Positions 55,165 to 63,511 of a stretch of 64,000 bases of DNA are shown one piece after another; positions within the stretch are counted from its first letter, which is position 1, and each line of letters opens with the position of its first letter. This DNA is from Acinetobacter pseudolwoffii (GTDB lineage Bacteria > Pseudomonadota > Gammaproteobacteria > Pseudomonadales > Moraxellaceae). A model generated the notes under the pieces. That model was not told the origin of the DNA. It did not search any database and saw only the letters and a program-made list of their open reading frames with translations. Location: contig NZ_PHRG01000001.1 of NCBI RefSeq assembly GCF_002803605.1, positions 62,001-126,000 of the forward strand. Direction: 5' to 3'. Both the position numbers and the translations under genes were made by a program.

Positions 55165-56481
55165 TTATAAGAAAGCCACAAACAAATGGATTAAACCCGC
55201 GACAAAACCGGTTACCCCACCCAATAAAATCAGAATCCATTCATCTTCCTGAAATGCAGGACGTAAAAGATTCTGAAACTCCTTCGGAGTCAACTCGCGT
55301 ATGCGGTCTCTAAACATTTGATAGATTTTCTGTGCACGGCTCGCATTAAATGCTGGGTCGCATACAGGCACCATCGTAATTTCAATCGAGCGATCGATCA
55401 AGTCCGTCTTGAGTTTTGCATACTCTTTTGGCCCTAAAGACAGCTGTAAAGAGGTCCGAACCAGGGGTGTTTCCATAATTTCATTAATATGACGTTTGAC
55501 AATGCGGCGGGTTTTGTCTTTTTTCCCGCCATACATCATCTCGGTCATGATCGATTTTAACGTAATCAGATCTTCTGTGACTACACTTGCGAAAACATCA
55601 GAGACTTCATCCTGACGTTTCATAAATGCGCCTTGTATGTTATAGGTGCCAATACGCGGAATGACAGGTTTAATCCATGGAAACTTGCGACTTGTGGTAC
55701 GGCTAAAGAATTGCGGGTACTTTACCGGGTGCGGATAGAGCGGGTTGAATACCATCCAGATTGCAATCCAGTTGGTCAAAAAGCCCCAGATGGCAGCCCA
55801 GAACGGGACAGTCCAGTGCCAAGGCACCACGAACCAGACAATCATCTGGAAAATACCAAAGAACATGCCGATGAGTGCACTGATATGCCAAATAAAATTG
55901 ATTTCTTTTTGGCCCACTTTCAGAAACATGCGCACCATTAACCGACGGTCACCTTCCATCTGGCTGACCACCATTTCACGCATATCGACAAGTGACTCGA
56001 CGTTCATGGTCAGCTCGGTCACCAATTCACGCAAAATTGCCGGCATTTGTTTTTGTGCCTGTGCATAAATTCTGCGTTTGATGGCAAAAGGCAGGTTTTC
56101 CCAAAGGACTGCATTACGATCCATCATCACTTCATCAATCAGATGTTCCAGTTCGAAACCGACCTGTTCACCAATGATCCGTGCCATATCATCTGGATCC
56201 ATGGCCTCTAAAAATTCGCGGATGGAACCTAGTTTAGACAAAGTGTTATCGGTAATAATGCCTGAAATACGGCCAGCTTTGCGTGGCACGATCCCCTGCC
56301 AGCCGACAGGTACAGGACCGAGATGGACACCCCAAAAATTGATCGGATAAAACACCATTTTCAGTGCCATCCAGACGTGAGCCCACGTTACAAATGCGGT
56401 CACCGGAATAATGCTGAGCACGGCCCAAAAATCCGGGCGATTCACAAAGGTTTGCCACAATTCGTTGACGTACTCAAGCAT
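55165..56481 (-). CDS. DUF445 family membrane protein
   Basis: A 438-residue protein with hydrophobic segments near the start (about 18-45), two in the middle (about 203-222 and 228-248) and one at the extreme C-terminus. The sequence between them is helical and charged, with the family's repeated KxxYIxDRxxE-like segments (here IDEVMMDRNAVLWENLPFAI). The DUF445 group (YheB type) has no settled role. A Gly/Trp-rich PVGWQGIVPRKAGRISG loop follows the first helix pair. It is probably transcribed with adk. Confidence 0.85.
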   Translation of the reverse strand: MLEYVNELWQTFVNRPDFWAVLSIIPVTAFVTWAHVWMALKMVFYPINFWGVHLGPVPVGWQGIVPRKAGRISGIITDNTLSKLGSIREFLEAMDPDDMARIIGEQVGFELEHLIDEVMMDRNAVLWENLPFAIKRRIYAQAQKQMPAILRELVTELTMNVESLVDMREMVVSQMEGDRRLMVRMFLKVGQKEINFIWHISALIGMFFGIFQMIVWFVVPWHWTVPFWAAIWGFLTNWIAIWMVFNPLYPHPVKYPQFFSRTTSRKFPWIKPVIPRIGTYNIQGAFMKRQDEVSDVFASVVTEDLITLKSIMTEMMYGGKKDKTRRIVKRHINEIMETPLVRTSLQLSLGPKEYAKLKTDLIDRSIEITMVPVCDPAFNASRAQKIYQMFRDRIRELTPKEFQNLLRPAFQEDEWILILLGGVTGFVAGLIHLFVAFL

Positions 56482-56546
56482 GCATAAGTTCCATATTTAA
56501 TTTTTTGTTCACAGAATACACATATTTATAAGGTCAAATATTTTGT

Positions 56547-57065
56547 CTATAAACCGATACTTAAAGTATAGGAAAATTGTAGTCGCGGTTCAGTTTCGGC
56601 CACCACACGACCATTTCGATCTTCAAATTTCTCTCCGGCACCAATGCCGACACTAAAACTGCTGATTCGCTCTGAACTCAACAAAACATAGGCCAAATCA
56701 ATTCCAGCACCTAAGCGGGCCTTGTATTCATTGTCGACGCGTTTGCTTTCAATATGACCCGCATAGCCTCCGATATAATACCCATTTTTATCCTTGCCGG
56801 TCAGATGTGCAGGATAACGAAAGCCTACTTGTCCCCCTATCGTTCGATCATCATCCAGAAAAACCCCACCTTTCACATAAGCAATCCCATAAGGATTAAC
56901 CCATTCAGTATTTAAATGTACCAGCTTCCGGGTAAAACCAGCCCCAACATTAAAGGCTTTTGCCTGAGTAGCTTCTACTTTATCTGCAGTATTATTGATT
57001 TGATCATGTGCATAGGCCCCGTTCGCCCACAATGCAAACGCCAACAAAGGGTAAACCTTGTTCAT
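56547..57065 (-). CDS. Small outer-membrane beta-barrel protein
   Basis: A 172-residue protein with a signal peptide of 19 residues (cleavage near AYA-H). The mature part has alternating hydrophobic/polar strands such as YYIGGYAGHIE, ARLGAGIDLAYVLL, SFSVGIGAG and LQFSYTLSIGL, ending in an aromatic-hydrophobic strand. This pattern fits an outer-membrane barrel of about eight strands. I cannot name the family. GAAGGA lies at the ATG. It is alone between DUF445 and the divergent mrdA. Confidence 0.72.
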   Translation of the reverse strand: MNKVYPLLAFALWANGAYAHDQINNTADKVEATQAKAFNVGAGFTRKLVHLNTEWVNPYGIAYVKGGVFLDDDRTIGGQVGFRYPAHLTGKDKNGYYIGGYAGHIESKRVDNEYKARLGAGIDLAYVLLSSERISSFSVGIGAGEKFEDRNGRVVAETEPRLQFSYTLSIGL

Positions 57066-57303
57066 TCCTTCACCATCTTCCTTAATTATAGTTTTTGGTA
57101 TAGTCCTATTTTTATTCGATTTTACTGTATCAGAATTATCACAACTCTTATATACAGCACTTTACAATTTTCATGTCTGCAAAGTCAAAGCTTAAAGGAA
57201 CTGATCGTAATGGCAGTTTTTCATTATCAAATCAAGTCCAGTTGCGTTAGAATATTCCACTTTGATTCTTTCCTCCTTTCCTCAGGTCTCAAGTCGATCG
57301 CGT

Positions 57304-59355
57304 ATGAAGCAGCACTTTCCTTTAAAAAATGCACAACAAGAAAAGCGCATCTATCGTAGTCGAGTATGGATTTCTGTTGGAATAGTCATCTTTTTTATGC
57401 TGCTGCTGGTTAGCCGCTATGCCTATTTACAACTCTTTAATTTCGAGACCTTCAGTACCGCTTCTGACCAAAACCGGATTCGTCTGCAACCTCTGCCTCC
57501 AGCGCGCGGTTATATTTATGACCGTAACGGCGTATTGCTGGCCGATAACTACCCGGTTTTTACCGCAACTTTAAGCCGCGCCGATGTGCAGGATATTGAC
57601 CAGACTTTGGAACGTCTGAAGCCTATTCTGGAGCTGACTGAAGAAGATATTGAACGCTTCCAAAGCCGGATCAAAACAGCACGTAGAACCGAACGGGTTT
57701 CGATCAAGCTCAACCTGAATGAAAATGATATTGCCCGTTTTAGCGAGGTCAAATATCAGTTTCCGGGCGTGAATATTGAAACCCAGATGACCCGCTATTA
57801 TCCGCATGGCGATCTGTTTGCCCATGTGATTGGTTATGTGGGCCGGATTAATGACAAAGAACTCAAAGCCATTGACAAGGATCTGTATGCCGGGACCAAC
57901 CTGATCGGGAAAATTGGGGTAGAAAAATCCTATGAAGAACTTCTGCATGGGGTGCCAGGAAATGAATCGGTAGAAGCGGATGCTTTTGGTAATGTGCTAC
58001 GGCATTTGGGCCGTAAGGATCCGGTGCGCGGTAATGATCTGTTCTTGTCACTGGATTATGGTTTGCAGGTGGTGGCTTCAGAGCAACTGGCTGGACGCCG
58101 TGGTGCGATTGTGGCGATGAATCCGAAAACTGGGGAAATTCTGGCGCTGGTTTCCAGCCCAAGTTTCAATCCAAATCTGTTTGTGACCGGTATCAGTCAT
58201 AAAGATTATAGTGATCTGCGTGATAATCTGGATCAACCTTTATACAACCGCGCCGTGCAAGGGGTTTATCCTCCTGGTTCAACCATTAAACCGATGTTTG
58301 CATTGGGCGGCCTGCATTATGGTCTGGTGGACTGGGATACCACTATTTCTGATCCGGGCTATTTCAGTCTGCCGGGCGATAGTCACCGCTTCCGTGACCA
58401 TAAAAAATCCGGGCATGGCGCAGTCAACATGCACAAAGCTCAGGTCGTTTCTTGTGATACTTATTTCTATGTCATGTCCTACCGCATGGGCATTGAGAAA
58501 ATGAACACCTGGATGCGTCAGTTTGGTTTTGGTGAAAAAACCGGCGTGGATTTACCAAGTGAAAGCTCAGGACTGTACCCGAACCCGGAATGGAAGATGC
58601 GTACCCGTAACGCCAAATGGTTACGAGGTGAAACTATTTCGGTGAGTATCGGTCAGGGGGCTTTCACTTCAACGCCGTTACAACTGGCCATGGCAACGGC
58701 CATTACCGCCAACCATGGCAATAAAGTCATTCCGCATGTGTTACGTGAAAGTCGCGGTGCCAAAACGTTCAAGGTACATAATGGTACCCACGGCAAAATC
58801 GATTTTAATGGTCAGGAAGAAGACTGGATCAAGATGCGTGATGCCATGGTCGACGTGATTCAATCTGGTACAGGCCGAGGCATCAAAAGTGGCTTACAAT
58901 ATTCCATTGCAGGTAAAACTGGTACAGCTCAGGTGAAGAGTATTGCTCAAGGCAAGCGTTATAATGAATCCTTATTGACCGACCGTCAGCTGGATCATGG
59001 CCTGTTTGTCGGTTTTGCACCTGCTGAAAATCCTGAAATTGCGATTGCGGTCATTCTGGAAAATGGTCGTGGCGGTAGTGCAGCCACTGTGCTGGCTCGT
59101 CCGATTTTTGATTACTGGTTGCTGCATAAAGATAAGAAGCCGGTACGCCCGCAAGGTCATCAGCTCAGTGGTGGTCTGATGACAGCCGGAATCAAGCCTG
59201 CTGAATTGCCAAGTGGTGCAGGCATGTTGAGTCAAGATGCAGCAACTGTAGCTCCAGCCAATATTCAGCCACCAGATCCTGCCACCAATCCATCTGCAAA
59301 TGCAGCTGCTCCAGCTGTAGCACCTCCTGCTCCCACACCGGTAGAACGAGACTAA
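57304..59355 (+). CDS. mrdA: Penicillin-binding protein 2 (rod-shape transpeptidase)
   Basis: A 683-residue class B PBP of the elongasome that cross-links peptidoglycan for rod growth. It has a cytoplasmic start, one membrane helix (about 22-42), a pedestal domain, and a transpeptidase with the acyl-Ser326 in GSTIKP, the SCD variant of SxN (SCDTYFYVMS) and the KTG box AGKTGTAQ. The C-terminal 80 residues become Pro/Ala-rich and low-complexity. It begins at ATG 57304, since the upstream codons are unlike the family. rodA is not adjacent; rsmD follows after 1 base. Confidence 0.95.
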   Translation: MKQHFPLKNAQQEKRIYRSRVWISVGIVIFFMLLLVSRYAYLQLFNFETFSTASDQNRIRLQPLPPARGYIYDRNGVLLADNYPVFTATLSRADVQDIDQTLERLKPILELTEEDIERFQSRIKTARRTERVSIKLNLNENDIARFSEVKYQFPGVNIETQMTRYYPHGDLFAHVIGYVGRINDKELKAIDKDLYAGTNLIGKIGVEKSYEELLHGVPGNESVEADAFGNVLRHLGRKDPVRGNDLFLSLDYGLQVVASEQLAGRRGAIVAMNPKTGEILALVSSPSFNPNLFVTGISHKDYSDLRDNLDQPLYNRAVQGVYPPGSTIKPMFALGGLHYGLVDWDTTISDPGYFSLPGDSHRFRDHKKSGHGAVNMHKAQVVSCDTYFYVMSYRMGIEKMNTWMRQFGFGEKTGVDLPSESSGLYPNPEWKMRTRNAKWLRGETISVSIGQGAFTSTPLQLAMATAITANHGNKVIPHVLRESRGAKTFKVHNGTHGKIDFNGQEEDWIKMRDAMVDVIQSGTGRGIKSGLQYSIAGKTGTAQVKSIAQGKRYNESLLTDRQLDHGLFVGFAPAENPEIAIAVILENGRGGSAATVLARPIFDYWLLHKDKKPVRPQGHQLSGGLMTAGIKPAELPSGAGMLSQDAATVAPANIQPPDPATNPSANAAAPAVAPPAPTPVERD

Positions 59356-59356
59356 A

Positions 59357-59914
59357 ATGAAAAACCAACTTCGAATTATTGGGGGTGACTGGAAACGTCG
59401 TCAACTACCTTTTGCCAGTATTGAGGGTTTACGCCCGACGCCTGATCGAGTACGCGAAACCCTGTTTAACTGGCTTATGTGGGACGTACAAAATGCACAG
59501 GTTTTGGACATTTGTGCAGGATCTGGTGCCTTGGCTTTTGAAGCCTTATCGCGTGGTGCGGCCTCAGTCGTCATGATTGAACCAGATCGTACTCAGGCAC
59601 AATTCCTGACCCAGAATCTTGAACTATTACAAGTCACCAAAGCACGCGCCCAATTGAAAATAGCAACGGCGCAGCAAGCGTTAACCAGCCTGCAAACACA
59701 ATTTGATCTGGTTTTTCTCGATCCACCGTATAGCCTGAACTTATGGGAAGAGCTGGCATTACAGGCGGATCATCTGGTGAAAAATAATGCTTATATTTAT
59801 GTGGAAGCAGACCGTGATCTACAGTTGCTTAAATTACCAGCGTCATGGCGACTCATTAAAAATACCAAAGCCGGCACAGTGCGTGCAGGGCTTTATCAAA
59901 AAAGTGTTTCTTAA
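59357..59914 (+). CDS. rsmD: 16S rRNA guanine966 N2-methyltransferase RsmD
   Basis: A 185-residue SAM enzyme that methylates G966 of 16S rRNA. It opens LRIIGGDWKRRQL, has the RPTPDRVRETLFNWL segment, the SAM motif VLDICAGSGALAFEALSRGA and the catalytic DPPY in VFLDPPYSLN. The start lies one base after the mrdA stop, so the two genes are one unit. It is not near ftsY, its usual E. coli partner. A strong terminator follows. Confidence 0.96.
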   Translation: MKNQLRIIGGDWKRRQLPFASIEGLRPTPDRVRETLFNWLMWDVQNAQVLDICAGSGALAFEALSRGAASVVMIEPDRTQAQFLTQNLELLQVTKARAQLKIATAQQALTSLQTQFDLVFLDPPYSLNLWEELALQADHLVKNNAYIYVEADRDLQLLKLPASWRLIKNTKAGTVRAGLYQKSVS

Positions 59915-59937
59915 ATAAAGTTACAATTAAGACCCAT

Positions 59938-59970
59938 TAAAAAAGGATTCCGCGGTGGAATCCTTTTTTG
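59938..59970. terminator. Bidirectional terminator after rsmD
   Basis: The stem AAAAGGATTCC/GGAATCCTTTT has a GCGGT loop, with A and T runs on both sides. Confidence 0.93.
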
Positions 59971-60006
59971 TCAATAATAGTCAAACTGAAAGATGCGAGA
60001 ATCATT

Positions 60007-60225
60007 TTAGTCACGATCACGGCGCCAATCACGGTTGTCACCTCTGTCACGCTTCCAATCCCGATGATCTCTATGCTCCCGATTTTTCCAGTCACGATCC
60101 TTGTGGTCTCGATCATAATGTCCGTTGCGATCCCGGTGATCACGAGAACCATCATCCCATGGATCAACCACACAACCAGTTAATGACACTGCCAATACAG
60201 AAAGTAAAATCGCTTTTTTAATCAT
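60007..60225 (-). CDS. Small lipoprotein with an Asp/Arg/His-rich repeat tail
   Basis: A 72-residue protein with lipobox LTGC (Cys18), a short VVDPWDDG start and then about 45 residues made almost only of Asp, Arg, His, Lys, Trp and Asn. Three RDW units recur (DRDWKN, HRDWKR, NRDWRR). The tail is highly charged but nearly neutral overall and probably disordered; it could bind metals through its His/Asp pairs. I know no family for it. AGGGAC precedes the ATG at 60225. It is convergent with rsmD and a single gene. Confidence 0.75.
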   Translation of the reverse strand: MIKKAILLSVLAVSLTGCVVDPWDDGSRDHRDRNGHYDRDHKDRDWKNREHRDHRDWKRDRGDNRDWRRDRD

Positions 60226-60470
60226 GTCCCTAATCTCTTTACTGCACCCTATCAGTATCAGGCGAGTTCATGGAGACTAAACGAACTCATTGTTGCTCTG
60301 TTGTAGTGATTTATGCATTTTTTATGCAGGAATAAAAAACTCATTCCTTATTTTCGTTTTAATATTTTACGCACATTTGAACTTTAGTTTGCATAAATAC
60401 AGCTAACTAAAAGCTTGGCTTTTGCCCTGATCTTTAGAATACTGCTGCCTTTCCTTCTGACCTGACCTTT

Positions 60471-61205
60471 ATGACCTGGCTGTTATTTATTCTTGGTGCA
60501 ATGGTCGCTGGTTTCGTACAGGGGCTGACCGGTTTTGCCTTTGCCCTGATTGCCATGTCATTCTGGGTCTGGGTATTGGCTCCGCAACTGGCAGCGCCCT
60601 TGCTGGTATTTGCTTCCATCTGGAGTCATTTAATTTCACTGACGCAGGAACAGAAGCCCCCAATATTATCTAAACAGTGGCTACTGCCTTATTTAGTGGC
60701 TGGTCTGATTGGCGTACCGCTCGGCACTTACCTGCTGCACATCATCCAAGCTGATACATTTAAATTGGTTTTGGGCATTTTTCTGGTGCTCTGGTCTCCG
60801 CTGATGCTGCTCAATCCACAAATCAAAACCATTCAGCGCTCGGGAAAAATAGCCGACAGTAGTATCGGATTGATGGGTGGAATATTAGGTGGACTCGGTG
60901 GTTTCTGCGGAGCTGTCCCTTCAGCATGGGTGATGTTGAAACAACTCCCGAAAGCCCAGCAACGCTATATCTTGAGGCATTTTAATTTTGCAGTTCAGGT
61001 CTTCGCACTCGGTACCTATCTATGGCAAGGTATGATCGATCAAAGTCATTTACCCTATATGGCAGTGTTAATAGTTTTTGTCAGTATTCCGGCCATTTTA
61101 GGGGCAAAACTCTTCTATAAAATTTCTGAACTGCTGTTTAAACGTATTATTTTGAGTTTGCTGTTCAGCGCCGGCTGTTTTCTTATAGCGTCCCAATTCA
61201 TTTAA
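60471..61205 (+). CDS. TauE/SafE (TSUP) family membrane permease
   Basis: A 244-residue inner-membrane protein with about eight hydrophobic segments. The family opening AGFVQGLTGFAFALIAMSFW and the second-repeat counterpart GGILGGLGGFCGAVPSAWV are clear. TSUP proteins export or import sulfur-containing and other small anions, and the substrate here is unknown. The start ATG at 60471 lacks a strong ribosome site. It stands alone before the SDR gene, 99 bases upstream. Confidence 0.85.
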   Translation: MTWLLFILGAMVAGFVQGLTGFAFALIAMSFWVWVLAPQLAAPLLVFASIWSHLISLTQEQKPPILSKQWLLPYLVAGLIGVPLGTYLLHIIQADTFKLVLGIFLVLWSPLMLLNPQIKTIQRSGKIADSSIGLMGGILGGLGGFCGAVPSAWVMLKQLPKAQQRYILRHFNFAVQVFALGTYLWQGMIDQSHLPYMAVLIVFVSIPAILGAKLFYKISELLFKRIILSLLFSAGCFLIASQFI

Positions 61206-61304
61206 GCCCAATCTCATGCAGAGTTGATTTACTTTGCCCCAAGCTTGAATCCGCTGACATAACTGCTATGTTAGAGCCAATATTTCGTAATATAGATCAT
61301 CATT

Positions 61305-62066
61305 ATGCAGATTCGTGATCAGATTGTTCTCGTTACCGGCGGAGCACGTGGCTTGGGTTTGGCGATTACTCAAGCCCTATTGGCAGAAGGTGCTCGCGTC
61401 GTCGTCAATTATCATAGCAGTCAGCAAACCGCCGAACAGCTTGCGCAGCAGTATCCCGAGCAGGTCTTTATTTATCAGGCCGATGTCACTCAGGCTGATC
61501 AGGTACGGACTTTATTTGCTGCTGCAAAAAAGCATTTCGGGGAAGCGATTCATGCGGTCGTCAATAATGCGCTGATTCAGTTTGAATTTAATGGGGATGA
61601 TCGTCCTAAGGTTGAAGATTTAACTTGGGAGACCATGTCGCGTCAATTCAGTGGTGCAGTACAGGCCGCCCTCAATACCACGCAAGCCGCACTGGACGAT
61701 ATGAAGCATGCGGGTTTTGGCCGGATCGTCAATATCGGCACAAACTTGGTGCAAAATCCGGTGGTTCCCTATCATGACTATACCGCAGCAAAAGCGGCTT
61801 TACTGGCCTTTACCCGCACTACGGCGCAGGATTTGGGACAATATGGTATTAATGTCAATATGCTCTCTGGCGGCCTGTTACAAACCACAGATGCCAGTAA
61901 AGCCACACCAGACTTTGTTTTTGATCTGATTGCTCAATCAACTCCTTTACGCCGCGTGATAACACCGGAGGAGTTTTCTGCTGCAATCCTGATGTTTTTA
62001 TCGCCTTATTCACGTGCAGTAACCGGACAAAACCTGATTGTGGATGGTGGCCTGGTTAAAGGTTAA
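61305..62066 (+). CDS. Short-chain dehydrogenase/reductase (FabG-like) with Thr at the catalytic Ser site
   Basis: A 253-residue SDR. The cofactor loop TGGARGLG is at residues 11-18, and NNA in VVNNALIQF. The catalytic Tyr159 and Lys163 sit in YTAAK. The place of the catalytic Ser, 13 residues before the Tyr, is Thr146 (NIGTN). The C-terminal TGQNLIVDGGLVKG is typical of FabG-type reductases. It probably reduces a 3-oxoacyl or similar carbonyl group with NAD(P)H. The substrate and context are unclear. Confidence 0.88.
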   Translation: MQIRDQIVLVTGGARGLGLAITQALLAEGARVVVNYHSSQQTAEQLAQQYPEQVFIYQADVTQADQVRTLFAAAKKHFGEAIHAVVNNALIQFEFNGDDRPKVEDLTWETMSRQFSGAVQAALNTTQAALDDMKHAGFGRIVNIGTNLVQNPVVPYHDYTAAKAALLAFTRTTAQDLGQYGINVNMLSGGLLQTTDASKATPDFVFDLIAQSTPLRRVITPEEFSAAILMFLSPYSRAVTGQNLIVDGGLVKG

Positions 62067-62200
62067 CTGACCAGAGAATAGACCGGGATTTTTAGATTCT
62101 ATTGTTCTATTTTTTGACCATCTGGTAGATTAAAAAGGTTTTGTGACCGGATTTTACTTCTACAATACGGTGTTCCCATAAAACCTTTTGTCTATTTTCT

Positions 62201-62521
62201 ATGAAATTTATCACGACATTGCTCAGTACCTTATTGCTGGCAGGTTGTATGTCTAGCGATCTGAAAAAATCGGAACAGCTGCTGCAAAATTTCCAGTGCT
62301 CCCAGATCGAGATGTCACAGATGTCGCATACCAGCATGACCGATTATTATCAGCATTCGCTCTATAGCACAAAATCCAAGGCCGAAGCGTATATCGAGCA
62401 TTATCACCAAGGTGAAAAGTTATTTGATATTCCCTTATCGGAAGTTGTGCAACAGCAATATGAGCTGTATAAAAGTGCCTGTCAAAGCCTCGGTGGAATT
62501 TTACCCGCTTCTGAAAACTAA
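62201..62521 (+). CDS. Small lipoprotein of unknown function
   Basis: A 106-residue protein with a 15-residue signal peptide and lipobox LAGC (Cys16). The mature part is helical and polar, with two Cys (Cys33 in FQCSQIE and Cys94 in SACQSLG) that might form a disulfide. I recognise no family. The start ATG at 62201 is where the signal sequence begins. It lies just before a terminator and a convergent acyltransferase gene. Confidence 0.75.
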   Translation: MKFITTLLSTLLLAGCMSSDLKKSEQLLQNFQCSQIEMSQMSHTSMTDYYQHSLYSTKSKAEAYIEHYHQGEKLFDIPLSEVVQQQYELYKSACQSLGGILPASEN

Positions 62522-62557
62522 GTAGTATTTGTCTGATATTCTTAATTCTTAGGCAAT

Positions 62558-62590
62558 AAAAAAAGCAGGTAAAATACCCTGCTTTTTTTA
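62558..62590. terminator. Bidirectional terminator after the small lipoprotein gene
   Basis: The stem AAAAGCAGG/CCTGCTTTT has an AT-rich loop, with A and T runs on both sides. Confidence 0.85.
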
Positions 62591-62600
62591 CAATGCAATT

Positions 62601-63197
62601 TTAATTCTGATAATAACGCTGATCGACACTGAAACATTCAGGGAATTTTGGCTGAATATCTGCATAAAATGCCATGATTTCCGCCATATCTTTTTCATAA
62701 TCCCCTGTCGGATAAACAATTTTACCTACACCAGTTTTTTTCTTGGCATAGTCCATATAAGCCAAAGCAATCGGCACACCCGCATTGATGGCAACATGAT
62801 AAAAACCGGTCTTCCACTGTTCCTGTTTGGCACGCGTTGCTTCTGGTGTGACCAGCATGACCAGTTTGGGATGGGTCTTAAATAAATCCGTCATCACCTG
62901 TACCATGCTCGGACGCGGCTCACCCGGCTGTTTAGGACGGCGATCAATCCCGATACCGCCCATAGCACGCACAAAAGGCCCAAATGGCAATTTCATGTAA
63001 CTGTCTTTAATGGTTAAGCGAACATTTACGCCCAATGCTTTTAAGGCCAGTCGCGCATACAGTGCATCCCAATTACTGGTATGAGGAGCAGCAATCATGA
63101 CACATTGGTCTAAATCTAGGGGCCAATGGTTATCAATTTCCCAACCCATCAGGTTCAGGCTTTGTTCTGCTAACTTCTCAAACACGTCACGCACCAA
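62601..63197 (-). CDS. PlsC-like acyltransferase (LPLAT superfamily)
   Basis: A 198-residue protein with the acyltransferase H-x4-D motif at His39-Asp44 (APHTSNWD). The downstream VTPEATRAK and WKTGFYHVA stretches correspond to the substrate-binding blocks of glycerolphosphate acyltransferases. It is short and has no clear membrane helix, like the small bacterial LPLAT proteins often annotated as 1-acylglycerol-3-phosphate acyltransferase. The start (TTG 63197 or the next GTG at 63194) is uncertain because there is no ribosome site. It is a single gene. Confidence 0.82.
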   Translation of the reverse strand: MVRDVFEKLAEQSLNLMGWEIDNHWPLDLDQCVMIAAPHTSNWDALYARLALKALGVNVRLTIKDSYMKLPFGPFVRAMGGIGIDRRPKQPGEPRPSMVQVMTDLFKTHPKLVMLVTPEATRAKQEQWKTGFYHVAINAGVPIALAYMDYAKKKTGVGKIVYPTGDYEKDMAEIMAFYADIQPKFPECFSVDQRYYQN

Positions 63198-63511
63198 TTC
63201 TATTCAAAATTGCGCGAATTTTAGCAACCTCGGCAAATATAGATAGTGCTCTATGATCAATAAATAAACAATTAATCTATATTTGTATAATTAGAATTTT
63301 TAAATGAATAGTTGATTATTTTTGCCACCTTCAACTTATCTCATACATCAATTTACGGATAGTTCAGATTGCTTCCCCATATAAATAGGAATTTCTTTCC
63401 AATTTAAAGGATTCATACATTAAAAAGATCTTAACCTCCTAATTTTGGGATATGGCAAATATGAGGGTCTTTTTATACTGAATCCACATTATAAATTTCA
63501 GGAAGATTCTA
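63198..63511. other. AT-rich divergent region before the right-edge lipoprotein gene
   Basis: 314 bases with no supported gene. A TATAAT (in TGTATAATTAG, near 63286) may be a -10 element. It must carry the promoters of the leftward acyltransferase gene and the rightward lipoprotein gene. Confidence 0.4.

Noticed and set aside
60471-60700. Taurine or sulfite transport operon around the TauE/SafE gene
   Set aside because: No sulfur-metabolism genes are adjacent, so only the family, not the substrate, can be stated.
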